This document shows positions 37,572 to 46,075 of a stretch of DNA of 64,000 bases, piece after piece. The stretch is from Microvirga sp. TS319. GTDB taxonomy: Bacteria; Pseudomonadota; Alphaproteobacteria; Rhizobiales; Beijerinckiaceae. Where the stretch lies: assembly GCF_041276405.1 (NCBI RefSeq), contig NZ_JBGGGT010000002.1, positions 3,387,001-3,451,000 on the forward strand, in the 5' to 3' direction. Both the position numbers and the translations under genes were made by a program. The notes under the pieces are model-generated. The model was not told the origin of the DNA, made no database searches, and saw only the letters and a program-made list of their open reading frames with translations. Every line of letters begins with the position of its first letter. The first letter of the stretch is position 1.

Positions 37572-37985
37572 ATGACGAACCAACCTCTCTATCAGCCCCT
37601 CTGGACGGACCACGCCTTGCAACTGGCCCACCGTCGAGGCCGCTTGGCACATCTGCTCTCCCCTGCTTCCCTGATAGAGGCGCAACGCCTTCTCGATTGT
37701 GGAGCCCTCGCAGCTGAGGCTGTTGAAGATCGAGAGGCAATCGGGGTTCTGATAGGCGACGAACTCGTCCGGATGGTCGGCTTCGCGTGGGTTACCATTG
37801 ACGACGATTACGGGTCGGAGCCCGTAGTGGCTCATCCCCACAAGATGGCAGTCATCGCGCCACTTTCCGCTGTAACCAACCGGTTCGAGGACGGCGACGT
37901 CCCTTTCAACATCAAGGATTTCATTGAAGAAGCCATCGCGACTGTCGAAGGCATCGAGGCCCGAAATCACAAGACCATAGAATAG
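37572..37985 (+). CDS. Hypothetical protein (137 aa)
   Basis: This 137-residue acidic protein has no signal or membrane segment. Its features are WTDHALQLAHRRGRLAHLL near the start, a beta-rich middle (IGVLIGDELVRMVGFAWVTI) and a helical end (FNIKDFIEEAIATVEGIEA). The pattern weakly recalls DUF3806-like immunity or regulatory proteins; I cannot confirm it. Its GC content is lower than that of its neighbours and no ribosome-binding site is visible, so recent acquisition is possible. An overlapping antisense frame is less protein-like. It is convergent with the EamA transporter gene. Confidence 0.6.
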   Translation: MTNQPLYQPLWTDHALQLAHRRGRLAHLLSPASLIEAQRLLDCGALAAEAVEDREAIGVLIGDELVRMVGFAWVTIDDDYGSEPVVAHPHKMAVIAPLSAVTNRFEDGDVPFNIKDFIEEAIATVEGIEARNHKTIE

Positions 37986-37990
37986 GGCCG

Positions 37991-38836
37991 CTACCGGCGA
38001 CTGGTGAGGAGGGCCGCGGCCACGATGAGAAGCCCTCCCCCGAGGGTCGCCCAGGTGGGAATCTCGCCGAAGACCCCGTAGCCGATCAGAACCGCCCAGA
38101 TGAGGGCGGTATATTCGAGCGGCGCGAGCCGGGCCGCCTCCGCCTTGGCATAGGCCGTCGCCATGAGGACATGGCCGATGACCCCGAGCACTCCCATCAG
38201 CATGAACCAGGCCAGATGCGCCAGGTTCAAAGGCTGCCAGGCCCAGAGGCCGAAGGGCAGCGCCAGAATGGCCGGACCGGCATTCTGGAAATAGACGATG
38301 TGCAGGAACTTGTCGCGCTGGGCCCGCTGGCGCAGCAGAACAAGGCTCAGGGCGTAGGTGATCGCCGACGCCAGGGCGGCGGCGACGCCCAGCCAGGATC
38401 GGGCCGCCGAGGCCTCAGCCGTCTGCCCGAGGACGACCACGAGCGTGCCGCCGAACCCGATCGCGATCGCCGCAATGATCCTCGGATCCACCCGCTCCTT
38501 CAGAAGGAGCACCCCGAAGAACGCGATGAACATGGGCGCCAGGAACGACAGGACGAGGGTCTCGGCCAGAGGCAGCTTGCCCAGTGCATAGAAGAAACAG
38601 GCGGCCGTGATGACGGCGATCACGGAGCGCAACAGGTTCGCCTGCACCGTCTCCCGGCTCGGCCAGCCCGGGCGCATCACCGCGACCACGCCCGTGGCGA
38701 TGATGGTTCCGCAGGCGAAGCGCAGAAAGGTGACCTGGAGAGTCGGATAGGAAGCGGACATCCCTTTGATGACCGCATCCATGATGGAAAGCACCGCGAT
38801 GCCCGCGGCAGCCCGAACGGCCGGACCGTATTGCAT
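37991..38836 (-). CDS. EamA-family (DMT) transporter
   Basis: This 281-residue inner-membrane protein has about ten membrane segments in two EamA repeats; the second begins near LGVAAALASAITYALSLVLL. The motif FLAPMFIAFFGVLLLKERVD closes repeat one, and PLEYTALIWAVLIGYGVFGE closes repeat two. Such proteins export amino acids or other small metabolites. The start at ATG 38836 leaves out an upstream open frame that runs into an R1 repeat. Substrate is unknown. Confidence 0.9.
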   Translation of the reverse strand: MQYGPAVRAAAGIAVLSIMDAVIKGMSASYPTLQVTFLRFACGTIIATGVVAVMRPGWPSRETVQANLLRSVIAVITAACFFYALGKLPLAETLVLSFLAPMFIAFFGVLLLKERVDPRIIAAIAIGFGGTLVVVLGQTAEASAARSWLGVAAALASAITYALSLVLLRQRAQRDKFLHIVYFQNAGPAILALPFGLWAWQPLNLAHLAWFMLMGVLGVIGHVLMATAYAKAEAARLAPLEYTALIWAVLIGYGVFGEIPTWATLGGGLLIVAAALLTSRR

Positions 38837-38900
38837 GTAATCACGACGATGTGAGGCGCGGCCTCCGGGATGGCGGCTTTCGCGGAAGAGTGAAGCTCTT

Positions 38901-39006
38901 AGCGCATCGCGCGAAAAAGTGGACTCGGTTTTTCGCAGCAAACGATGCGCTCCTTTAGGAGGGAGCATCGACCCAAAAGTGCAAATCCACTTTTGGGTCG
39001 ATGCTC
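38901..39006. repeat. Interspersed repeat R1, copy I
   Basis: It runs from agcgcatcgcgcgaaaaag to gggtcgatgctc. The second palindrome is aaaagtgcaaatccactttt. It lies in the 320-bp gap between the divergent EamA and L,D-transpeptidase genes; the rest of the gap shows no gene or clear promoter. Confidence 0.88.
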
Positions 39007-39156
39007 GCGCGCGATTCACATGCCGCTTCACTCGTCCCTTCTCGCTGTCGACAGAAAGGCCGGATCAGTACTTCCGCACAGATGCAATCAAGTCGATGGA
39101 AACAAAAGCCGCGCTTGCCGTTTATTAAGCGCAACAACGACAAACAGGATGCTTCG

Positions 39157-39903
39157 ATGCGCGCTTGGATCCCTTGCTCCGCAATGCTTCTTCTCGCCTT
39201 CATGCCATCTTCCGGATCGGCCCAGTCGGTCTACGGAGGCGGGACTTACTACGGCAATACCTACATTTCACCGGAATACAACTATCCGTATGCCCGCACG
39301 CAGGACGGCTATCGCGAGAGTTACCCGCTCGTCACGCGTCCGGCGACGGGCGGTGCGTATCCCTACACCACGGGCTCCGTGCGCGCCGGCACTCAGGTCG
39401 CGACCCTGCCGCAGACCTATTCGGATCCCGGATACGACAACAGCATCGACTATGCCATCTCGCCGGAATTCCAGCGGCAGATCGTATCCTATCGCGGCAG
39501 CGAGACGCCCGGCACGATCGTGGTCGATACGAACGACAAGTTCCTCTACCTGGTGCAGCCCGGCGGACGGGCGATCCGCTACGGGATCGGCGTCGGACGC
39601 CCCGGCTTCGAATGGGCTGGCCGCAAGACCGTCTCGATGAAACGCGAATGGCCCGATTGGCGTCCGCCGGCGGACATGCTCAGGCGGCGTCCTGATCTGC
39701 CGCGCTACATGAAGGGCGGGATCGACAATCCGCTCGGTGCGCGGGCGCTCTATCTCGGCTCTTCGCTCTACCGCATTCACGGCACGAACGAGCCGCACAC
39801 CATCGGCCAGGCCGTCTCCTCCGGCTGCATCCGCATGCTCAACGAGGACGTGGTGGATCTCTACAGCCGCGTGAAGGTCGGCACGTCCGTCATCGTGATC
39901 TAA
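39157..39903 (+). CDS. L,D-transpeptidase (YkuD/ErfK family)
   Basis: This 248-residue exported protein has a signal peptide (MRAWIPCSAMLLLAFMPSSGSAQ), a Tyr/Gly-rich linker of about 100 residues and a C-terminal YkuD domain. The catalytic motif HGTNEPHTIGQAVSSGCIR is complete, with His, Ser, Cys and Arg. It should make 3-3 cross-links in peptidoglycan or attach proteins to it. The long Tyr-rich linker may span part of the periplasm. The ATG at 39157 is chosen because the signal peptide begins there. Confidence 0.93.
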   Translation: MRAWIPCSAMLLLAFMPSSGSAQSVYGGGTYYGNTYISPEYNYPYARTQDGYRESYPLVTRPATGGAYPYTTGSVRAGTQVATLPQTYSDPGYDNSIDYAISPEFQRQIVSYRGSETPGTIVVDTNDKFLYLVQPGGRAIRYGIGVGRPGFEWAGRKTVSMKREWPDWRPPADMLRRRPDLPRYMKGGIDNPLGARALYLGSSLYRIHGTNEPHTIGQAVSSGCIRMLNEDVVDLYSRVKVGTSVIVI

Positions 39904-39923
39904 ACGGCGCCCCCCTGAACGAT

Positions 39924-40012
39924 CGTCATGGCCGGGTTCGTCCCGGCCATTCACGTTTCAAGGCTCTGCTGCGCGAAGACGGGGATCTCCGGGCTTGGCC
40001 CGGGGATGACGA
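39924..40012. repeat. Interspersed repeat family R3, copy 3
   Basis: It runs from cgtcatggccgggttcg to cccggggatgacg, with the hairpin ggccgggttcgtcccggcc at one end and tccgggcttggcccgggga at the other. It sits between convergent genes, so it may serve as a bidirectional stop. Confidence 0.65.
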
Positions 40013-40037
40013 GAGCAGAGCGTTTAAGGCTCCGCGA

Positions 40038-40754
40038 TCAGGTCCAGTCGCCGTCGTCTCCGGAATCACCGCCGAAATCGGAGAAGTCGTCGTGGTTCTG
40101 CGACGGATTCTCGTAAAGGGAATCCGTGATGCCGGCGAAATCCTGGTTCCCGCCTTGATCGTTGCCGCTCTGGTCGTTGCCGAGATCTGCGAGCGAGGAT
40201 TGCCCGCCCGCCGCGTTCTCCTCGCCGCGGAAGGCATGCGACAGCGCGTTGGCGATCATCATGCCGCCTGCGACGCCCGCGGCCGTGGAAAGCGCGCCCT
40301 GCAGAAATCCACCTCCGCGCGGCTGCGCCATGCCGCCCCAAGGCCCCTGCGAGGGCCCCTGCGGTGGCCCCTGCGTTTGAGGCGGCATGCCGTAGGGCTG
40401 CTGCGGCATCGGCTGGGGAGAGCCCCAGGGCGAGGCGCGGCGCATCGGCGGCGAGTTGTAGGCCGGCTCCGGCGGGCGGGCGCCGCCCCCGAAGATTCCC
40501 GACAGAATGCCGCCCTGCTGCGGCTGCCGGCTGAGGTGATCGAGCTCGGCGCGCAACTGGTCGTTCTCGGCCTGGAGCCTCGCCAGAGCCTGCTCCTGCA
40601 CGAAGATCGCCTGCGCCATGGCGTATGGTGCATAAGGCTGCTGGCGCAGCCTGTCGGCGATGAACCGCTCCGCCTCCGGATCGCGCGGCTGATTCGCCAC
40701 CTGTTCGAGCCGTCGGAAGATATCGGCAATGATCTCGCGCTCCTGATCGTTCAT
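40038..40754 (-). CDS. DUF2076 family protein
   Basis: This 238-residue protein has an N-terminal helical domain (MNDQEREIIADIFRRLEQVA with ERFIADRLRQQPYAPYAMAQ), a coiled region, a Pro/Gln/Gly-rich middle and an acidic, Asn/Asp-rich tail. A short hydrophobic stretch (LSTAAGVAGGMMIANALSHAF) may be membrane-active or structural. It matches DUF2076, which I know only as a family of uncharacterised periplasmic ligand-binding-like proteins. The start is fixed by GGAGG seven bases before ATG 40754. It is the only gene of its transcript. Confidence 0.88.
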   Translation of the reverse strand: MNDQEREIIADIFRRLEQVANQPRDPEAERFIADRLRQQPYAPYAMAQAIFVQEQALARLQAENDQLRAELDHLSRQPQQGGILSGIFGGGARPPEPAYNSPPMRRASPWGSPQPMPQQPYGMPPQTQGPPQGPSQGPWGGMAQPRGGGFLQGALSTAAGVAGGMMIANALSHAFRGEENAAGGQSSLADLGNDQSGNDQGGNQDFAGITDSLYENPSQNHDDFSDFGGDSGDDGDWT

Positions 40755-40814
40755 GGCAAACCTCCTTCGCGCATGGATCATGAGATTTTCATGTAAGGGC
40801 GGCCCCGGGTTTTG

Positions 40815-41399
40815 TTAGGGGCGGGCCAAGCCGAGCTTGCACATATTCCGCAGAGCCTCGGGTGCGATGCCGTCCAGCTCCGCCACGTCGCGCCATTCTG
40901 CGCCATGCACCTCGGACGGATCGGGGCGCAGGCCGCCCTCTTTTGCCCGCAGGACGTAGCGGACGTCATGGTGCCAGTGCTCCGGCTCCCCCTTTTGCGG
41001 GTGAGCGGGAATGAGATGGCTGTCGATGTCGATCGGCAGGCCCGAGGCGCCGTGCCAGGGATCGAGCGCCAGCTCCGGCACGCCGGTCTCCTCGGCGGCT
41101 TCGCGCAGGGCTGCTTCCTCCAGGCTTTCGGGCGCCTCGTAATGACCGCCCGGCTGCAGCCATCGGCCCAGGGAACGGTGATGGATCAGCAGCACCCTCC
41201 GGCCCGCCGGGTCGAGGATGAACGCCGACGCGGTGACATGGCCGGGGAATGTGGACCGGCTGTGAATGGCATCGCCGCTCGCAATCTGCCGGCGCAGCAC
41301 GGCATGCCGCTCGGCCGCGCTGCCGAAGGTGCGGACATGGCGGTCGAGAAGCGCCCCGATCCGGGCGCAGAACGCGGATGGATCGAATGCGCCGCTCAT
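40815..41399 (-). CDS. NUDIX hydrolase
   Basis: This 194-residue protein has a helical N-terminal part and a NUDIX fold. The Nudix box is complete: GHYEAPESLEEAALREAAEE followed by TGV, matching Gx5Ex7REUxEExGU. The substrate pocket gives no clear clue; ADP-ribose-like or other nucleoside diphosphates are possible. ATG 41399 overlaps the stop of the SDR gene as ATGA, so the two are coupled. This suggests that the NUDIX enzyme acts on a cofactor or metabolite of the dehydrogenase, an inference. Confidence 0.9.
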   Translation of the reverse strand: MSGAFDPSAFCARIGALLDRHVRTFGSAAERHAVLRRQIASGDAIHSRSTFPGHVTASAFILDPAGRRVLLIHHRSLGRWLQPGGHYEAPESLEEAALREAAEETGVPELALDPWHGASGLPIDIDSHLIPAHPQKGEPEHWHHDVRYVLRAKEGGLRPDPSEVHGAEWRDVAELDGIAPEALRNMCKLGLARP

Positions 41400-42247
41400 T
41401 GGCCTTCCATCGCCTTCGCGAAGGCGTCCTTGAAATCGGGATGCCACCGGGACAGGGCGGGACGGTTCTCGATGAGGTCCTCGGCAGCCCAGCGAATCCG
41501 CACCTCGTCCATCGCGCGGGTCGTCTCGTTGTCCGGGCAGAGCACGTAGAAATCGCCCCGCTCCAGGGCCGGAAGCAGGAAATCGACGACTTGCTCGGGG
41601 CTCCAGGCTCCGGCGGGCTTCTCCGTGACGCCCCTCGCCCGGGTCAGACCGGTGAAGACGAAGCCGGGAATGAGCAGATGCGCCGTCACCTTGCAACCCG
41701 GCCGGTTGCGCAGATCATGGGCCAGCGCCTCCGTCACCACCTTCACGCCGGCCTTGGAGACATTGTAGGCCGTGTCCCCGGGTGGGGTGGTGATGCCCTG
41801 TTTCGAGCCCGTATTGATGATGGCGCAGGGGGTGTCCTGGCCGGCCATGGCGGGGGCGAAGACCTGCACGCCGTTGATGACGCCCCAGAGATTGGCCTGG
41901 AGGATGGCCTGCCAGCGCTGCGGGTCGCCGAAGAGCTGTCCGCCGCCTTCCGTGCCCGCATTGTTCATCAGCACGACGACTTCGCCGAAGGCGGCCATCG
42001 CCTTGTCCCTCAGCCTCTCCACATCTTCACGACGGCCGACATCGGTCGGAACCGCGAGCACGTTCGAAGAGCCGCCGATCCCGGCCACCTCTTCGGCGGC
42101 GCGCTCCAGCGCCTCACCGGGCAGGTCCGCGAGGCAAACCTTCATGCCAAGCTCGGCAAAACGCCTGGCAGAGGCGAGGCCGATGCCGCTCGCCGCTCCG
42201 GTGACGACGGCGACGCGGTTCGGGGCGATCGCGGGATGCTGGGCCAT
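41396..42247 (-). CDS. Short-chain dehydrogenase/reductase
   Basis: This 283-residue classical SDR shows TGAASGIG for NAD(P) binding, D in LADLPGEAL (suggesting preference for NAD), NNAG in VLMNNAGTEGGG and the catalytic Ser with YNVSK. The substrate loop is longer than usual. I use ATG 42247, with AGAAGGAA upstream; a frame start at 42268 would add seven residues. A C-terminal tail (NRPALSRWHPDFKDAFAKAM) is present. It is coupled to the NUDIX gene downstream. Substrate is unknown. Confidence 0.92.
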   Translation of the reverse strand: MAQHPAIAPNRVAVVTGAASGIGLASARRFAELGMKVCLADLPGEALERAAEEVAGIGGSSNVLAVPTDVGRREDVERLRDKAMAAFGEVVVLMNNAGTEGGGQLFGDPQRWQAILQANLWGVINGVQVFAPAMAGQDTPCAIINTGSKQGITTPPGDTAYNVSKAGVKVVTEALAHDLRNRPGCKVTAHLLIPGFVFTGLTRARGVTEKPAGAWSPEQVVDFLLPALERGDFYVLCPDNETTRAMDEVRIRWAAEDLIENRPALSRWHPDFKDAFAKAMEGQ

Positions 42248-42445
42248 CGTTCCGATTCCTTCTCGCATGACGGCCGGGGCCTCGGCGACAATGCCGAGGC
42301 CTCACGACGATGAAGCGAGATAGAACACGCCGCAATTCGCGCAACCACCCATGAGGCGATGAGACGACGGCTCAACAGAAAACCCCGCCGGAGCGGGGCC
42401 GTCCGGCTCATCAGAGCCTCTCTTTTCTTTGGCTCGGGCGCATTC

Positions 42446-42497
42446 TCGGCGGCGAGCCGGATCCACGTCCCGGATCCACTTCGCCAAAAAAGCTCTA
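42446..42497. repeat. Interspersed repeat family R4, copy 2
   Basis: The segment gcgagccggatccacgtccc, then ggatccacttcgcc and ending agctct, matches the copy at 31969. It touches the end of the coiled-coil gene. The rest of the 247-bp SDR/coiled-coil gap is unremarkable. Confidence 0.45.
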
Positions 42498-44012
42498 ATC
42501 GCCATCCGCGGATTTCAGCGGACGGACATTCGTCTCGACCTCTTCCTCGTCGCCGAGGCCGGCATTCTCCTCCTGGGAGTCGAGGCGGGTTTTTTTCCGA
42601 AGCGCAATGTACTTCTTCTGGATCTTGATACGGCTCTCGCGGGCGATTTCGAGGGCGCCCTGCACGAGGGACCGCTCGGCCTTTTCGTTCTGCAGCTCTT
42701 CCGTGAGACGGCGGTTGGCTGCCTCGAGGGTGTTGCGCTCCTGCTCGAAGCGCTTGGTGAGCTGATCGATGCGCTCGCTGAGGCTCGCGAGCTTGTTGTC
42801 CGAGCTCTCGATCTGGAAGTCCTTGGCGGCAATGGCCTTGTTGAGCATTTCGACGCGCTCCTGAAGCTCGATGCGCGAGCGCTGAAGCTCGTTGACCATG
42901 GCCACCTGACGCTCGACCTCCTGCTGGGTCGCCTCCAGGCGGCGGTCGAGGGTATTCTTCTCGATGGTGGTCTCTTTGAAATTGCGCTCGACGCCGCGAA
43001 GCGCCTCGTTCTTGTCGCGCAGCTGGTCGCGGGTATGGGCCAGGATCTTGTCCGTGGCCGCAAGGCGCGAGGTGAGCCCCTCGATCTTCATGTCGAGCGC
43101 CGAAAGATCGGTCTGATGCGAGGAGCGTTCGGAATCGAGCTGGGTTTCGAGGCGCTGGCGCAGCACCTGCTCGGCCATGAGCTTGGTTTCGAGCTCGGAA
43201 GCGCGCTGGCGGGTGGACTCGAGCTGGGTCTCCAGCTCGCCATAGCGGTTCGTGAGGCTCGAAAGACGGTAGTTCTGCTCTTCGGCCACCTTCTGCAGGC
43301 GCTTCACCTCGTGATCGAGAAGGCCGTTGCGCTCGCGGATCTCGATGAGCTCGCGCTCGGCGCGGGCGACGGCCTGGTCGGCCTCCTGCGCCTCCAGTCG
43401 CAGGGCCTGGTTCTCTTCCGTGATGTTGCGGGCGCGCTCGGTCTCGATGGCGAGCTGGTTCTCGAGATCGACGACCATCGCCTCCTTGTCCTTCACCCCG
43501 AGGCGCAGGTCCTCGATATGGGATTCCTGCTCGCGGGTTCTGGTCTCGGCCTTGCGCAGTTGCGACACCGTGGCAGCGAGATCGTCCATGGCGCGAGCAT
43601 GGAGCGTGTTGAGATCGTGCAGTTCGCGGCGGAGCGACGCGGTGGTGTCGGTCTCCTGCCTGAGCACGGCCTCCGTCTCCAAGAGGCGGGACTGGAGCTG
43701 CGGATAGCTGCGGATGAGATCGCTCACCGGCTCGCTCAGGAGCGCGAAATCCTCCTTGAGGCTGCGGATCTCCTCGAGCCGGTCGATCATGTTGGCGAAG
43801 CGGACGCGGATCAGCTCGTTCTTCTGCCCCACGGAATCGAGAGCCCCATTGGGGCGGACGGCGATCGGCTCGGCCCTCTCCTGCGGCGCAACGGCCGCCG
43901 TGGAGCCTGCCGATGTCGTAACGTCATGCTGGGCGGGCAGACCATCGACGGCTTCGTCCTGCGGCTTCCTGCTGCCGAACCGGTTCCTGAAAGACGTCCA
44001 ACCCGAAGACAT
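42495..44012 (-). CDS. Large coiled-coil protein (505 aa), crescentin/filament-like architecture
   Basis: This protein has a short basic head (MSSGWTSFRNRFGSRKPQDE), a low-complexity linker to about residue 65, then nearly 400 residues of continuous heptad-rich coiled coil (for example LSSLTNRYGELETQLESTRQ). A basic segment (IKIQKKYIALRKKTRLDSQ) and an acidic tail close it. It has no SMC ATPase motifs, no signal and no membrane segment. The head-rod-tail layout recalls crescentin or other cytoskeletal coiled coils. I infer a structural role in the cell envelope or division, but sequence alone does not prove it. Confidence 0.8.
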   Translation of the reverse strand: MSSGWTSFRNRFGSRKPQDEAVDGLPAQHDVTTSAGSTAAVAPQERAEPIAVRPNGALDSVGQKNELIRVRFANMIDRLEEIRSLKEDFALLSEPVSDLIRSYPQLQSRLLETEAVLRQETDTTASLRRELHDLNTLHARAMDDLAATVSQLRKAETRTREQESHIEDLRLGVKDKEAMVVDLENQLAIETERARNITEENQALRLEAQEADQAVARAERELIEIRERNGLLDHEVKRLQKVAEEQNYRLSSLTNRYGELETQLESTRQRASELETKLMAEQVLRQRLETQLDSERSSHQTDLSALDMKIEGLTSRLAATDKILAHTRDQLRDKNEALRGVERNFKETTIEKNTLDRRLEATQQEVERQVAMVNELQRSRIELQERVEMLNKAIAAKDFQIESSDNKLASLSERIDQLTKRFEQERNTLEAANRRLTEELQNEKAERSLVQGALEIARESRIKIQKKYIALRKKTRLDSQEENAGLGDEEEVETNVRPLKSADGD

Positions 44013-44112
44013 GGTGCCGCCCCTTCACGCCTCACCGTCACACTACGGCACCTTTTAACCCAGAGTCACCCCGATTGGAAACGAAATTTCGTTTCACAAG
44101 ACTGCGGCGGAT

Positions 44113-45468
44113 TCACTCGGCCGCAACGGCCAAGGGCCGCGACAGACGGTTCTGAAAGCCTGCCTTTTCCAGGGTTTCCGGCATAGGCCCGCCGGTCGCC
44201 CAGTCGAGAAGCTCGACCGTATGGACGATCGGGATCTCGGTTCCCTGGCCGATCTGGGTCATGCAGCCGATATTGCCGGTGGCGATCAGGTCGGGTTTCG
44301 TGCGCTCGATATTGGCGACCTTCCGGGCCCTGAGCTGGCCGGCGATCTCGGGCTGGAGCAGGTTGTAGGTGCCGGCCGAGCCGCAGCAGATATGGCCTTC
44401 CGGCACATCCTTCACGGTAAAGCCCGCCTTCTTCAGGAGAGTCTTGGGCTCCGTGCGGATGGACTGGCCGTGCTGCATGGAGCAGGCGGAGTGATAGGCG
44501 ACGACAAGGTCGGTTTCCCGCACCGGCTCCGCGAGTTCGAGCGACATGGCGAATTCGGTGATGTCCTTGGCGATCGCCGAGACCCGGGCCGCCTTTTCGG
44601 CATAGGCCGGATCGTTCCGGAACATGAAGCCGTAATCCTTGATCGTAGTGCCGCAGCCGGAGGCCGTGATGATGATGGCGTCGAGCCCCTCTCCGTCCAT
44701 TTCGGCGATCCAGGCGTCGATATTGCGCTTGGCGAATTCATGACCCTGCGCTTCGCGCCCCATGTGATGGACGAGCGCGCCGCAGCAGCCCTCCCCCTTC
44801 GGCTGAACCACGTCCACGCCGTGCCGGTTGAGCAGCCGGATGGCGGCCTGGTTGAAGCCGGGCTTGAGCACGGGCTGGGCGCAGCCGGCGAGGATCGCGA
44901 CGCGCCCGCGCCGCTCGCCTTCGGCCTTGAACGTGCCGGGCCGATCCAGGGGGGAACGGGCCGGCACCCTGGCCGGAGCCAGTTCGATCATCGCTCGCAG
45001 ACGAGTTCCGAAGAAGGGCAACGCGCCGATCAGCCCCTTGAAGGGCTTCGCCAGGAGCGCCGCCCCGAGGGCGGCCCGGAAACGGCTCGGATAGGGCAGA
45101 ATGCGCGCGAGCAATCCGCGCAGGAACCGGTCGTGCCCGGGCCGGGTATAGGTGGCTTCGATATAGGAACGCGCATGATCGACGAGATGCATGTAATGCA
45201 CCCCGGACGGGCAGGTCGTCATGCACGACAGGCACGAGAGGCAGCGGTCGATATGCTTGACGACTTCCGCCGAGGCGGGCTTGCCGCTCTCCAGCATGTC
45301 CTTGATGAGATAGATGCGCCCGCGCGGCGAATCGAGTTCGTCGCCGAGAAGCAGGTAGGTCGGACAGGTCGCCGTGCAGAAGCCGCAATGGACGCAGGTG
45401 CGGAGAATTTTCTCCGACGAGGCCGTCGCGGGGTCCTTGAGCTGCTCGGGCGTGAAATTCGTTTGCAT
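44113..45468 (-). CDS. glcF: Glycolate oxidase iron-sulfur subunit
   Basis: GlcF passes electrons from the GlcDE flavoproteins to the respiratory chain. The 451 residues contain two ferredoxin-type clusters (CVHCGFCTATCP and CLSCLSCMTTCP) and two CCG domains (CCGALVHHMG and CCGSAGTYNL), the full set for this family. It is the last gene of the operon and lies 9 bp after the DUF2585 gene. No membrane segment is present, so it must bind the membrane through partners. Confidence 0.96.
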   Translation of the reverse strand: MQTNFTPEQLKDPATASSEKILRTCVHCGFCTATCPTYLLLGDELDSPRGRIYLIKDMLESGKPASAEVVKHIDRCLSCLSCMTTCPSGVHYMHLVDHARSYIEATYTRPGHDRFLRGLLARILPYPSRFRAALGAALLAKPFKGLIGALPFFGTRLRAMIELAPARVPARSPLDRPGTFKAEGERRGRVAILAGCAQPVLKPGFNQAAIRLLNRHGVDVVQPKGEGCCGALVHHMGREAQGHEFAKRNIDAWIAEMDGEGLDAIIITASGCGTTIKDYGFMFRNDPAYAEKAARVSAIAKDITEFAMSLELAEPVRETDLVVAYHSACSMQHGQSIRTEPKTLLKKAGFTVKDVPEGHICCGSAGTYNLLQPEIAGQLRARKVANIERTKPDLIATGNIGCMTQIGQGTEIPIVHTVELLDWATGGPMPETLEKAGFQNRLSRPLAVAAE

Positions 45469-45477
45469 CGCTTTATC

Positions 45478-46074
45478 TCAAATCGCCGATTGCCACCGGT
45501 TGATGGCCTCGACCGGGTAGATCAGCATGATGATATTCAGGGCGAGATTGTCCCGGATCCAGTATCCGACGAACAGCTCCATCAGGACGGCTGCGGCGAC
45601 CGTCAGCCAGACCGGAAAGGTTCGGGCCAGGAAGAATCCGAGGGCCATGAAGGATATGTCCGACAGCGAATTGATGACGCTGTCGCCGTAATAGTCGAGA
45701 GCGATATTCGTCGCACGGTAGCGGTCGATCACCATGTTGGTGTTCTCGACGATCTCCCACGCCGCCTCCAGCCCGAGCGCGAGGAGAAACGCCACCCCGA
45801 GCGGCAGCCGCTTTCCGCGCAGGCGACCGATGAGCCACGTTCCGAAATAGAACAGGAAGCCGTGGATGACATGCGAGGGCGTGTACCAATCCGTGAGGTG
45901 CTGAGAGTTGCCGGAATCGCGCACGACCCCGTGCCAGAGCTCCACGTATCCGCATTTGCAGATCGGCGTGCGGCCCATCGCGAGGAGGATCGCGGCGGTC
46001 ACCGCGACGAGCCCGACGGCCAGAGCGGCAACGGCGGCGGGCCTCGAGGGACTCTTCGGAGCGGCGACAGCCAT
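45478..46074 (-). CDS. DUF2585 (UPF0314) membrane protein inside the glc operon
   Basis: This 198-residue protein has about five membrane segments. The family hallmark [16 protein letters not shown] lies after the first segment, followed by the block [20 protein letters not shown] and by [18 protein letters not shown]. It is placed between glcE and glcF with 1-bp and 9-bp spacing. I choose ATG 46074, right after the glcE stop; an ATG at 46089 overlaps glcE. I know no function for the family. The two conserved Cys and the position suggest a membrane anchor or quinone-side partner for GlcDEF, as inference. Confidence 0.88.
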   Translation of the reverse strand: MAVAAPKSPSRPAAVAALAVGLVAVTAAILLAMGRTPICKCGYVELWHGVVRDSGNSQHLTDWYTPSHVIHGFLFYFGTWLIGRLRGKRLPLGVAFLLALGLEAAWEIVENTNMVIDRYRATNIALDYYGDSVINSLSDISFMALGFFLARTFPVWLTVAAAVLMELFVGYWIRDNLALNIIMLIYPVEAINRWQSAI

Positions 46075-46075
46075 C

